This document shows, piece by piece, positions 1 through 5,391 of a stretch of DNA of 10,695 nucleotides (positions within the stretch are counted from its first letter, which is position 1; each line of letters begins with the position of its first letter). The position numbers and the translations under genes were made by a program. This DNA is from Chitinophagaceae bacterium UBA3961 (GTDB taxonomy: Bacteria; Bacteroidota; Bacteroidia; Chitinophagales; Chitinophagaceae). The notes below the pieces were generated by a model. It saw only the letters and a program-made list of their open reading frames with translations, had not been told where the DNA came from and ran no database searches. The stretch is taken from positions 723 to 11,417 of the forward strand of contig DGDD01000040.1 in the NCBI GenBank assembly GCA_002385265.1, read 5' to 3'.

Positions 1-80
1 TTAATAATTAAGAAGTAAGAATTGAAACAGCCGGGAGTAATTAATAATTAATAAGTAATAATTAATAATTGAACAGCCGG
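1..80. repeat. AT-rich imperfect direct repeat, two copies
   Basis: Two related units lie in tandem, at 1-34 and 41-80. Each begins TTAATAATTAA, continues through an AAGTAA core and ends in a CAGCCGG block after GAA or GAAA. The second copy carries an extra stretch of the TTAATAA type. The window starts inside this array, so more copies may lie to the left. Confidence 0.7.
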
Positions 81-138
81 AATACAGGAGGGAGGATGAG
101 AGGAGACGAGGAGGGAGGAAATACAGAGAGCCTGTAAA

Positions 139-165
139 CGCTGCGTTACCGCTGCGCACGCTGCG
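139..165. repeat. Three CGCTGCG copies
   Basis: The heptamer CGCTGCG occurs exactly at 139-145, 150-156 and 159-165, directly before the nested hairpin at 167-202. Together they look like one composite intergenic repeat rather than separate chance matches. Confidence 0.5.
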
Positions 166-166
166 A

Positions 167-202
167 GGTTCCTGAGCGAACCGAAGGTTCAGTCGAAGGA
201 CC
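167..202. repeat. Nested hairpin, interspersed-repeat-like
   Basis: An outer stem pairs GGTTCCT (167-173, one bulged T) with AGGACC (197-202). An inner stem pairs GAACC (178-182) with GGTTC (186-190) around a GAA loop. The CCTGAGCGAA...GTCGAAGG flavour resembles small palindromic repeats scattered between genes in many Bacteroidota. That resemblance is from memory and was not searched. It is not followed by a T-run, so it is not an obvious intrinsic terminator. Confidence 0.55.
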
Positions 203-268
203 GCCGCGGTGAAAGAAAAAGATCGAGAGTCGGGAAGATGGAAAAGAGGATGAATCCAAAAGACCATT

Positions 269-306
269 CTTTGCGACTTCTTTGCGGTCTTCGCGATCTT
301 TGCGGT
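269..306. repeat. 9-mer tandem units CTTYGCGRY, four copies
   Basis: The units are CTTTGCGAC (269-277), CTTTGCGGT (280-288), CTTCGCGAT (289-297) and CTTTGCGGT (298-306). There is a 2-bp interruption after the first. Units two to four are perfectly adjacent. Translations of this tract produce meaningless RKDRED-like peptides. Confidence 0.7.
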
Positions 307-460
307 GAATGTATAAAGCAGCGCAGTTGCGCAAAACTCAAAAACTTACAACTTACAACTCTCTTCCCGTACCAAACCAATTCCTTCCAACCGAGGCCTG
401 CTTTCTGAAACATCGTAAAGTCGGCTGAATGGCGTAAATTCGCTGAAATTTTTGAAAAAA

Positions 461-1273
461 ATGGACTTAAAAGAACTGATTTTAGCGGCCTGGTCGAACC
501 GGGAATTATTAAAAGATAGTCAATACAGCGATGCTGTTCGTGCGGTAATTGAAGAAGTGGACAAGGGTCGTTTAAGAACGGCTGAGCCAACAGAAAATGG
601 CTGGCAAGTGAATGAGTGGGTAAAGCAAGCGATTTTGATGTATTTCGGGATTCAGCAAATGAAGACCTATGAATTGGCCCCATTTGAGTTTTATGATAAA
701 ATGTTATTGAAGAAGGATTATGCGAGCATGGGTGTTCGTGCGGTTCCTCATGCCGTAGCGCGTTATGGAGCTTATTTAGCGAAGAATGTGGTATTGATGC
801 CGAGCTATGTAAACATTGGTGCGTTTGTTGACGAAGGCACGATGGTTGATACTTGGGCTACTGTGGGCAGCTGTGCTCAAATAGGAAAAGGAGTTCACTT
901 AAGTGGTGGCGTAGGAATTGGCGGAGTACTTGAACCATTGCAAGCGAGTCCTGTTATTATTGAAGACGGATGCTTTATTGGAAGTCGTTGTATTGTAGTA
1001 GAAGGGGTTATTGTGGAGAAAGAAGCTGTTTTAGGGGCGAATGTAGTGTTAACACAATCGACCAAGATTATTGATGTAAGCGGACCTGAGCCGGTAGAAA
1101 TGAAAGGTCGCGTGCCTGCAAGAAGCGTGGTAATTCCCGGAACCTATAATAAAGAATTCCCTGCCGGAACTTACGGTGTTGGATGTGCGCTAATCATTGG
1201 CAAACGCAAACCGAGTACCGATTTAAAAACAAGCTTAAACGACGCTCTACGTGATTTCAATGTGAGCGTGTAA
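461..1273 (+). CDS. dapD: 2,3,4,5-tetrahydropyridine-2,6-dicarboxylate N-succinyltransferase
   Basis: This cytoplasmic enzyme transfers succinyl from succinyl-CoA to tetrahydrodipicolinate in the succinylase branch of diaminopimelate/lysine synthesis. The 270 residues are normal for the family. Residues 1-100 form the helical N-terminal domain (AAWSNRELL near 9-17). Residues about 105-250 form the left-handed beta-helix of hexapeptide repeats. Signature stretches are visible: FVDEGTMVDTW (122-132), with the Asp expected to be catalytic at 124, then VGSCAQIGK, the GGVGIGGVLEPL region (149-160) and VVEG (179-182). I chose the ATG at 461. A TTG at 452 is also in frame, but it would only add three residues (Met-Lys-Lys), and known homologues start MxLKxxI. 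No clear Shine-Dalgarno is present, which is usual in Bacteroidota. It probably forms an operon with the following transporter. The gene appears intact. Confidence 0.97.
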   Translation: MDLKELILAAWSNRELLKDSQYSDAVRAVIEEVDKGRLRTAEPTENGWQVNEWVKQAILMYFGIQQMKTYELAPFEFYDKMLLKKDYASMGVRAVPHAVARYGAYLAKNVVLMPSYVNIGAFVDEGTMVDTWATVGSCAQIGKGVHLSGGVGIGGVLEPLQASPVIIEDGCFIGSRCIVVEGVIVEKEAVLGANVVLTQSTKIIDVSGPEPVEMKGRVPARSVVIPGTYNKEFPAGTYGVGCALIIGKRKPSTDLKTSLNDALRDFNVSV

Positions 1274-1291
1274 GAAGGAGCGGATTATTTG
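1273..1291 (+). promoter_or_regulatory. Shine-Dalgarno supporting a TTG start
   Basis: AGAAGGAG at 1273-1280 sits 8 nt before the TTG at 1289-1291 and touches the dapD stop codon (1271-1273). This strong site justifies the TTG start; the next in-frame ATG is near 1369, inside the first membrane domain. The layout suggests translational coupling from dapD. Confidence 0.8.
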
Positions 1292-2197
1292 AGTACGAAA
1301 CATACCATTACGTTTGCCGGTTTTTTACTGGCATTTGTTGGATCACTTTTTTTCTCTACCAAGGCCATCATGGTTAAATATGCATTTGGCGATGTAAAGC
1401 TGGATGCCGTTAGCCTGTTGGCCTTGCGTATGTTTTATGCAGTTCCGATGTATGCAGCCGTGTTGTTTTGGCTCTACAGAAAAGAGCGCATGCCGCAGTT
1501 AAAAGGCAGAGAATGGATAGCCGTGTTGGGATTGGGTTGCATGGGATATTATGTAAGCAGCTATTTGGATTTTGTGGGGTTGCAGTTTGTTTCTGCCGGA
1601 CTGGAGCGATTGATTCTCTTCCTCTACCCCACTTTTGTATTGTTCATCAATCATTGGTTTCTCAAACACAAGATGGAACGCCTGCAAGTAATGGCGATTG
1701 CTATTACGTATTTGGGATTGTTTGTGGCTTATGCGGGAGAAGTAGCGGTGGTAGATGTAACACCCAATTTCATATTGGGTTCGGTGTTGATCTTTCTTTG
1801 TGCCATTACCTATGCTATCTATATAGCTGGCAGTGGTAAAATCATTCCAAAAGTGGGGGCTACGGCTTTTACGGCGTATGCAATGTTGGCGGCCTCTTTT
1901 GGAGTACTGCTTCATTTTTTTGTATCGCATCCGGGTCAGCAAGCGGTTCTGTGGAACGAGCGGTATTGGATCTATGGGGTGTTATTGTCGGTAGTGGCTA
2001 CGGTGCTTCCCTCGTTTATGATATCGGGGGCGATGAAGCGAATTGGGAGTAACAATGTGGCGATCATATCGAGTATTGGTCCTGTGAGCACCATTTTGCA
2101 AGCGCATTTTATTTTAAATGAACCGATTACGGTGATGCAGGTATTGGGAACGGTGTTGGTGATTGTGGGGGTGTTGATGTTGGGGAGGAAGAAATAG
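1289..2197 (+). CDS. EamA-family (drug/metabolite transporter superfamily) permease
   Basis: This is a 302-residue inner-membrane protein with ten predicted hydrophobic segments at about residues 8-28, 42-63, 76-94, 100-122, 131-148, 161-180, 190-212, 226-245, 252-274 and 281-298. It has the two-fold EamA repeat (about 15-148 and 160-298) and a short basic C-terminal tail. The second half has the familiar EamA pattern around GAMKRIGSNNVAIISSIGPV and LNEPITxxQxxG. Members export amino acids, metabolites or drugs, and substrate cannot be read from sequence. Pairing with dapD might hint at a lysine-pathway or amino-acid substrate, but that is only inference from position. Length is typical and the frame is intact. 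Start TTG 1289 is chosen on the Shine-Dalgarno at 1273-1280. Confidence 0.9.
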   Translation: MSTKHTITFAGFLLAFVGSLFFSTKAIMVKYAFGDVKLDAVSLLALRMFYAVPMYAAVLFWLYRKERMPQLKGREWIAVLGLGCMGYYVSSYLDFVGLQFVSAGLERLILFLYPTFVLFINHWFLKHKMERLQVMAIAITYLGLFVAYAGEVAVVDVTPNFILGSVLIFLCAITYAIYIAGSGKIIPKVGATAFTAYAMLAASFGVLLHFFVSHPGQQAVLWNERYWIYGVLLSVVATVLPSFMISGAMKRIGSNNVAIISSIGPVSTILQAHFILNEPITVMQVLGTVLVIVGVLMLGRKK

Positions 2198-2257
2198 GCT
2201 TTAGGTGTTAGGTGTTAGGCGTTAGGCCTTAGGCTTTAGGCTTTGGGCTTTGGGTAA
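2195..2257. repeat. Heptamer tandem repeat (TAGGYNT), about nine units
   Basis: Nine consecutive 7-mers start at 2195. Seven fit TAGGYNT: TAGGCTT, TAGGTGT twice, TAGGCGT, TAGGCCT and TAGGCTT twice. They are followed by the degenerate TGGGCTT and TGGGTAA. The first unit contains the TAG stop codon of the transporter. The array ends just before the tRNA-Leu promoter. No hairpin terminator for the dapD operon is visible. Confidence 0.8.
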
Positions 2258-2264
2258 TAAGTGG

Positions 2265-2294
2265 TTGAAAAATCGGTAAAACGTTTTATATTTG
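2265..2294 (+). promoter_or_regulatory. Bacteroidota-type promoter of tRNA-Leu
   Basis: TTG at 2265-2267 and TATATTTG at 2287-2294 are separated by 19 bp. They fit the Bacteroidota housekeeping sigma consensus (TTG near -33, TAnnTTTG near -7). Transcription would start around 2300, a few bases before the mature tRNA 5' end at 2306. The recombinase frame on the other strand stops (TAA at 2288-2286) within this -7 box. Confidence 0.8.
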
Positions 2295-3908
2295 CCGCCC
2301 TGAATGCCCAGGTGGCGAAATTGGTAGACGCACTGTGTTCAGGTCGCAGCGTTCGAAAGGATGTGCTGGTTCGAATCCAGTCCTGGGCACCTGATAGGAT
2401 TGGCTCCCAAAAATGGGAGCCAATTTCTTTTTAGAGCCGTTGCAATCCTTATCTGTATTGGCTATCAGCAATACCACTTCATTTACCCGCTTGGTTCGAA
2501 AAGAATTATTTTCAAAAACTAATTTTTCCGGGCACATCGAACCAATGATCTGTTGTTTCGCTATCAAATCCGCATCAGTATAATATTGCGGGAGATTTTC
2601 AATGATACCGGAACAAAACTCAGCGTATTCTTTCAGGTTGGAGTCTGTTGAGGCTAATTCACTCTTCTTCCTGTTTAAATCAGCAATCACTTTTTCAAAG
2701 CGACTTCTGATCTCCTTATACTCTGATAAGGGCAATTCTCCATCCACCATCATCTGCTGGGCATTTTGAATCCGCTGTTGATTCTTTTCAATCTCTGCAT
2801 TAAGCAACTCTTTAGAAGTCGATTGATTTTTGTTTTGTTTGAGTGCATAGTCGTGTAATATCTTTTTAAATGCCCGAATACCTCCTTTACTATTGGAAAT
2901 TTTTTCAAATTCTTTGACCAAAGCATCATTGGCAGTTTCTGCTTTAATTCGCTCATCGCATCCACCTGAACAGTGATAATAAAAGTATCGGCCACCATTT
3001 CCTTTCGAGGCACTTCCGGTTAATCTGCCGCCACACTTTCTACATTCCAAAAATCCACGAAGTGGCAATTCTGCTTTCAAGGTATTTCTTGAAGGGAATT
3101 TTCTTTTCTTACCACTAAGCACAGCCTGAACATCATCAAAAAGGTCCTCGCTTATAATCGGTTCATGCGACGCTTCAATAGTACATGCCGGTTCATCTTT
3201 GTAAGCAGGAATAAAAATCTTACCGCAATAAATCGGATTACGCAGCATATTCCAAAACTGGTTTTTGCTGATTTCAAAACCTCGTTTTCTGGCATCTTTC
3301 CAAACACCCAGAACGGTATCAACACCCTTCGCCACTTCTTTAAAAGACCATTCAACATGCACGGCATCCTTACTCGGTTCAATAATAGGTTTATTGAATT
3401 CATTTCTTGCATTACGATAACCTCTTGGTGCCAGAGTAACATGCCTGCCTTCTTTCATAGCCCGGCGCATACCCGCAATGGTATTTAAGGAACGCCTGTC
3501 ATTCTCTACTTCAGGAGCCGCCAGGTAAAAGGCCAGCATGATTTTGTTTTCTGGCACATTCAAATCGAGGGGTTGTTCTATTCCCTGCGGCTCTACGCCC
3601 AATTTATTTAACTGGTTGATCATTGCATACGCATCACCTGCATTGCGACTGAAACGATCCCATTTTAAAAACAGTAGGAAGTCTGCACACCCTTTATTTT
3701 TTTTCAAAAAGGCCAGAAGTTTATTAAACTCTGGCCTCTCAAATGTTTTGGCAGAATGATCTTCTTTATAAACTGCGATCACTTCTATCTGCTGATGCTG
3801 GCAATACTGCCTTAATCTTTCTTCCTGATGTTTCAGGCTATATCCTTTCTCAGCCTGTTCGTCCGTACTCACACGGATGTATAGAATGGCTTTTTGTTGA
3901 TTCATCAT
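2286..3908 (-). CDS. Large serine recombinase (site-specific integrase), 3' end running through tRNA-Leu
   Basis: This is the likely integration/excision enzyme of the element. Residues 1-150 are the resolvase catalytic domain: YIRVSTDEQ with nucleophile Ser14, DRFSR at 84-88 and the ENDRRSLNTIAGMRRA helix at 135-150. Residues about 160-265 match the recombinase DNA-binding domain (APRGY, FWNMLRNPIYCGK). A zinc ribbon follows at about 285-320 (CRKC at 289-292; the second pair is in CSGGC, 313-317). A coiled-coil-like stretch lies at about 365-425. Family-like sequence ends near residue 490. Residues about 492-506 are the reverse complement of the tRNA terminator, and 507 onward is antisense tRNA-Leu. 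The true stop codon (TAA at 2288-2286) therefore lies in flanking chromosome. The start overlaps the upstream small gene by 59 bases. Catalytic residues are intact; the function of the roughly 50-residue tail is doubtful. Confidence 0.9.
   Translation of the reverse strand: MMNQQKAILYIRVSTDEQAEKGYSLKHQEERLRQYCQHQQIEVIAVYKEDHSAKTFERPEFNKLLAFLKKNKGCADFLLFLKWDRFSRNAGDAYAMINQLNKLGVEPQGIEQPLDLNVPENKIMLAFYLAAPEVENDRRSLNTIAGMRRAMKEGRHVTLAPRGYRNARNEFNKPIIEPSKDAVHVEWSFKEVAKGVDTVLGVWKDARKRGFEISKNQFWNMLRNPIYCGKIFIPAYKDEPACTIEASHEPIISEDLFDDVQAVLSGKKRKFPSRNTLKAELPLRGFLECRKCGGRLTGSASKGNGGRYFYYHCSGGCDERIKAETANDALVKEFEKISNSKGGIRAFKKILHDYALKQNKNQSTSKELLNAEIEKNQQRIQNAQQMMVDGELPLSEYKEIRSRFEKVIADLNRKKSELASTDSNLKEYAEFCSGIIENLPQYYTDADLIAKQQIIGSMCPEKLVFENNSFRTKRVNEVVLLIANTDKDCNGSKKKLAPIFGSQSYQVPRTGFEPAHPFERCDLNTVRLPISPPGHSGRQI
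2306..2389 (+). tRNA. tRNA-Leu(CAG)
   Basis: The acceptor stem GCCCAGG (2306-2312) pairs with CCTGGGC (2382-2388), followed by discriminator A at 2389. The anticodon arm is CTGTG-TTCAGGT-CGCAG, giving anticodon CAG, which decodes CUG leucine codons. There is a long variable arm, as expected of a class II tRNA. The T arm is GCTGG-TTCGAAT-CCAGT. The encoded 3' end is ACC followed by T, so the final A of CCA is not encoded and must be added enzymatically. The gene is intact and is the likely integration site of the element to its right. Confidence 0.95.
2399..2431 (+). terminator. Intrinsic terminator of tRNA-Leu
   Basis: A perfect 10-bp stem, ATTGGCTCCC (2399-2408) with GGGAGCCAAT (2415-2424), closes an AAAAAT loop and is followed by TTCTTTTT. 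It begins 9 bases after the tRNA. In the opposite direction the hairpin lacks a U-tract, so it should not stop recombinase transcripts efficiently. Confidence 0.88.
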
Positions 3909-4161
3909 CTTGATAATTTTTGAGATTGATTATTTTATTATTGGCTTCTTGCTCCTTGAGCCTTTTATTTCGTTGGTAGTGCTCATAACTGATTTGTACA
4001 AGCAGGTACAGATAGTCCCTGATTTTTTCCAATTCTGCATCGGTAAACGTTTCTCCTTCCTGCTCAAATTCATGTTTTATTTCATCTATGCTAAGCATCT
4101 TCCTTTCATCAGCAACAGCCATTTTTCTCGCAGTTGTTTTCACTTGCTTTTTGTTCATCAT
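3850..4161 (-). CDS. Small helical protein B1, upstream of the recombinase
   Basis: This is a 103-residue protein of unknown function. The N-terminal part is basic. The core at about residues 39-66 (FTDAELEKIRDYLYLLVQIS, then a Tyr/His-rich segment) is predicted to be helical and amphipathic. It is paralogous to the product of 4605-4841, which has YTDEEIYKIREYLYQLVEIQ at the same place. The last roughly 19 codons overlap the recombinase start by 59 bases in another frame, suggesting translational coupling. Similar small proteins often sit directly before recombinases in Bacteroidota, so a role in recombinase control or DNA binding is plausible, but this is inference. The start is a double ATG (4161 or 4158). 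Confidence 0.75.
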   Translation of the reverse strand: MMNKKQVKTTARKMAVADERKMLSIDEIKHEFEQEGETFTDAELEKIRDYLYLLVQISYEHYQRNKRLKEQEANNKIINLKNYQDDESTKSHSIHPCEYGRTG

Positions 4162-4212
4162 TCAATGATACTAAATTACACAATATATTGATAATCAATT
4201 TAATAAATTTTA

Positions 4213-4240
4213 AAAGGGAGGAGTTAATGCTCCTCCCTTT
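4213..4240 (-). terminator. Hairpin spanning the A1 stop codon
   Basis: An 11-bp perfect inverted repeat, AAAGGGAGGAG (4213-4223) with CTCCTCCCTTT (4230-4240), encloses a 6-base loop holding the TAA stop of the acidic gene. Read on the minus strand it is followed by TTAAAATTT, a weak U-rich tail. It may be a terminator or attenuator between A1 and B1, or an mRNA-stabilising stem. The other acidic gene has a related hairpin at its stop. Confidence 0.6.
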
Positions 4241-4481
4241 CCTCCTCCTCATCGTCTTCGTCATCATCATCTTCATGATCGGCAATTACGTCATCAATGG
4301 CATGGATAGCTGCACGCTCATCCTCATCATCTTTGTCGTAACTCACTTCCACTACAATGACTTCATGGTCTTCATCGGTTCCAGTGATGCTGTTATCCAG
4401 TTCACTGTCCTCCAGGATCTCCGCCACTTCAGGCATGGCACTTACGGGAATTTCAAATTCCCTGATTTTTACGGTTCGCAT
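4224..4481 (-). CDS. Small acidic protein A1
   Basis: This 85-residue protein belongs to a family I do not recognise. The N-terminal half (MRTVKIREFEIPVSAMPEVAEIL) looks like a compact alpha/beta fold. A conserved VEVSYDKDDEDER segment (44-56) and AIHAIDDVIADHE (58-70) follow, then a tail made almost wholly of Asp and Glu. It is 63/72 identical to the product of 4877-5128 over the first 72 residues, which is good evidence that both are real genes. A conserved promoter-like box lies 20 bases upstream (4501-4508). A low-complexity run of GAT/GAA/GAG codons encodes the tail, which differs in length between copies. A strongly acidic small protein next to a recombinase could bind a basic protein or mimic DNA, but nothing here proves it. 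Confidence 0.8.
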   Translation of the reverse strand: MRTVKIREFEIPVSAMPEVAEILEDSELDNSITGTDEDHEVIVVEVSYDKDDEDERAAIHAIDDVIADHEDDDDEDDEEEEREEH

Positions 4482-4500
4482 ATAATTGAATTTTAAAACA

Positions 4501-4531
4501 CAAACCTATTACAGCCCAAACACTCACTTTC
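4501..4531 (-). promoter_or_regulatory. Probable promoter of A1
   Basis: On the minus strand TAGGTTTG (4508-4501) fits the -7 consensus TAnnTTTG. GAAA (4531-4528) lies 19 bp upstream, at the same place as in front of the second copy. The match TAATAGGTTTGTGT is shared by both copies. The -33 element is not the canonical TTG, so strength is uncertain. Confidence 0.6.
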
Positions 4532-4604
4532 CAGTTTGAGCAAGTTTGTAACAGTTATTGAAAGAAATTGCAAGAAGTTGTTAGTTTGAGTTTCTGATGT
4601 CCTC

Positions 4605-4841
4605 TTATGCCGGATCAGTTTTTTCGGAAACACTATTCACAGACTGTCTATTTTGCTCTTGCCGCCATTGTTCAAAATGTCTGCATTGTATTTCCACTAA
4701 TTGATAGAGATACTCTCTGATTTTATAAATCTCCTCATCGGTGTACTGATTACCATTATTATTCAGAATTTTTTTACTTGTATTGAAGCTAATTATGTCT
4801 GGCCCTTTGGAGCCTTTCAAGGATTGTCGTTGTTTACTCAT
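4605..4841 (-). CDS. Small helical protein B2
   Basis: This 78-residue protein of unknown function is paralogous to B1 at 3850-4161. The shared core is YTDEEIYKIREYLYQLVEIQ with a following His/Glu/Gln-rich helix; the N- and C-terminal parts are poorly conserved. It has a basic N-terminus (MSKQRQSLKGSKG). It starts 35 bases after the stop of acidic gene A2, so A2 and B2 probably form one transcript. After its stop (4607-4605) the next 123 bases hold the A1 promoter region. Its real status is supported by the conserved core and by the conserved gene order. Confidence 0.72.
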   Translation of the reverse strand: MSKQRQSLKGSKGPDIISFNTSKKILNNNGNQYTDEEIYKIREYLYQLVEIQCRHFEQWRQEQNRQSVNSVSEKTDPA

Positions 4842-4870
4842 TTTATTATTTTGATTGTAATTAATTGTAA

Positions 4871-4891
4871 GGGGAGTTAATTCTCCTCCCC
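4871..4891 (-). terminator. Weaker hairpin at the A2 stop codon
   Basis: GGGGAG (4871-4876) can pair with CTCCCC (4886-4891), with the TAA stop in the 9-base loop. It is analogous to, but shorter than, the hairpin at the A1 stop (4213-4240), and no clear U-tract follows. The parallel placement in both copies makes an attenuator or stability role conceivable. Confidence 0.4.
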
Positions 4892-5128
4892 CTGATCGTC
4901 TGAATCATCCTCGTCATCTTCATGATCCGCAATTACATCATCAATCGCATGGATGGCTGAGCGTTCATCCTCATCATCTTTATCGTAGCTCACTTCCACG
5001 AATATGATTTCCTGGTCATCATCGGTACCAGTGATACTGTTTGCCAGTTCACTTTCATTCAGAATGTTTGCCACTTCGGGCATTGCACTTACGGGAATTT
5101 CAAACTCCCTGATTTTTACGGTTCGCAT
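4877..5128 (-). CDS. Small acidic protein A2
   Basis: This 83-residue protein is paralogous to A1 (63/72 identical in the first 72 residues; differences are mostly conservative, such as E/D, V/I and A/S). The frame is open further upstream to 5251, but I place the start at the ATG at 5128. There the MRTVKIREFE beginning matches A1, and a conserved -7 box lies 19 bases upstream (5147-5154). The tail is acidic but shorter and more mixed than in A1 (ends GEEN). It is the first gene of the minus-strand run A2-B2-A1-B1-recombinase and diverges from abiEi. Function is unknown; a regulator or excision accessory factor of the recombinase is a guess from position. Confidence 0.8.
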   Translation of the reverse strand: MRTVKIREFEIPVSAMPEVANILNESELANSITGTDDDQEIIFVEVSYDKDDEDERSAIHAIDDVIADHEDDEDDSDDQGEEN

Positions 5129-5146
5129 ATATTTTGTTTTAGAACA

Positions 5147-5177
5147 CAAACCTATTACGGGGCTAAAAACCTGTTTC
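5147..5177 (-). promoter_or_regulatory. Probable promoter of A2
   Basis: TAGGTTTG (5154-5147 on the minus strand) is a consensus -7 box with GAAA (5177-5174) exactly 19 bp further upstream, as in the A1 promoter. Transcription would start about 12 bases before the ATG at 5128. Conservation between diverged copies supports a real function and also supports the start chosen for A2. Confidence 0.6.
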
Positions 5178-5391
5178 ATGGTTTGGGTAGATTTGGGTAG
5201 GTTCCGGCAAAACATTTCCACTTTGTTCTGAAGAATTCCGATTCGTGCCAATTTAGAGGCTTATATGTTTTACTTCAATTTACCATTAAACATCAATGAA
5301 GAGCATGCTATTACGGAACCATCAGGGAGTGATTATGGAGCTATTAGGGAGGCATTCAAAACAATGCGGAGCAATTGGAAACGCAACATCT

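Larger units (their letters stand above)
1..460. other. Non-coding intergenic region upstream of dapD, rich in small repeats
   Basis: I see no convincing gene here. The open frames on both strands are low-complexity translations of repeats and have no family signature. The region contains, in order, an AT-rich direct repeat (1-80), a nearly pure purine tract (86-121), three CGCTGCG copies (139-165), a nested hairpin (167-202), 9-mer CTTTGCG-like units (269-306), a short GCGCA/TGCGC palindrome (321-332) and two ACTTACA copies near 343-358. Close to dapD the only promoter-like element is TAAATTCG at 435-442, one mismatch from the Bacteroidota -7 consensus TAnnTTTG. It lacks a clear -33 partner, so the dapD promoter is unresolved. 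Confidence 0.7.
3850..5177 (-). repeat. Tandem duplication of a two-gene A-B cassette
   Basis: Promoter box, acidic gene, stop-codon hairpin and helical gene occur twice in the same order and strand. The A genes are offset by 647 bases and the B genes by 680. The A proteins are nearly identical in their first 72 residues, while the B proteins keep only a core of about 25 residues. The intergenic spacers differ (62 versus 35 bases). Confidence 0.8.

Noticed and set aside
452..460. TTG start for dapD
   Set aside because: ATG at 461 gives the normal family N-terminus; the TTG only adds Met-Lys-Lys.
333..460. Riboswitch or leader-peptide attenuator for dapD
   Set aside because: No conserved lysine-riboswitch elements, Lys-rich leader peptide or terminator hairpin could be seen.
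146..683. Minus-strand frames upstream of and within the start of dapD
   Set aside because: They translate repeats and the antisense of dapD into low-complexity peptides with no family features.
4877..5251. Longer start for A2 at 5251
   Set aside because: The extra 41 residues are not in the paralogue and cover the conserved promoter box; ATG 5128 fits both copies.
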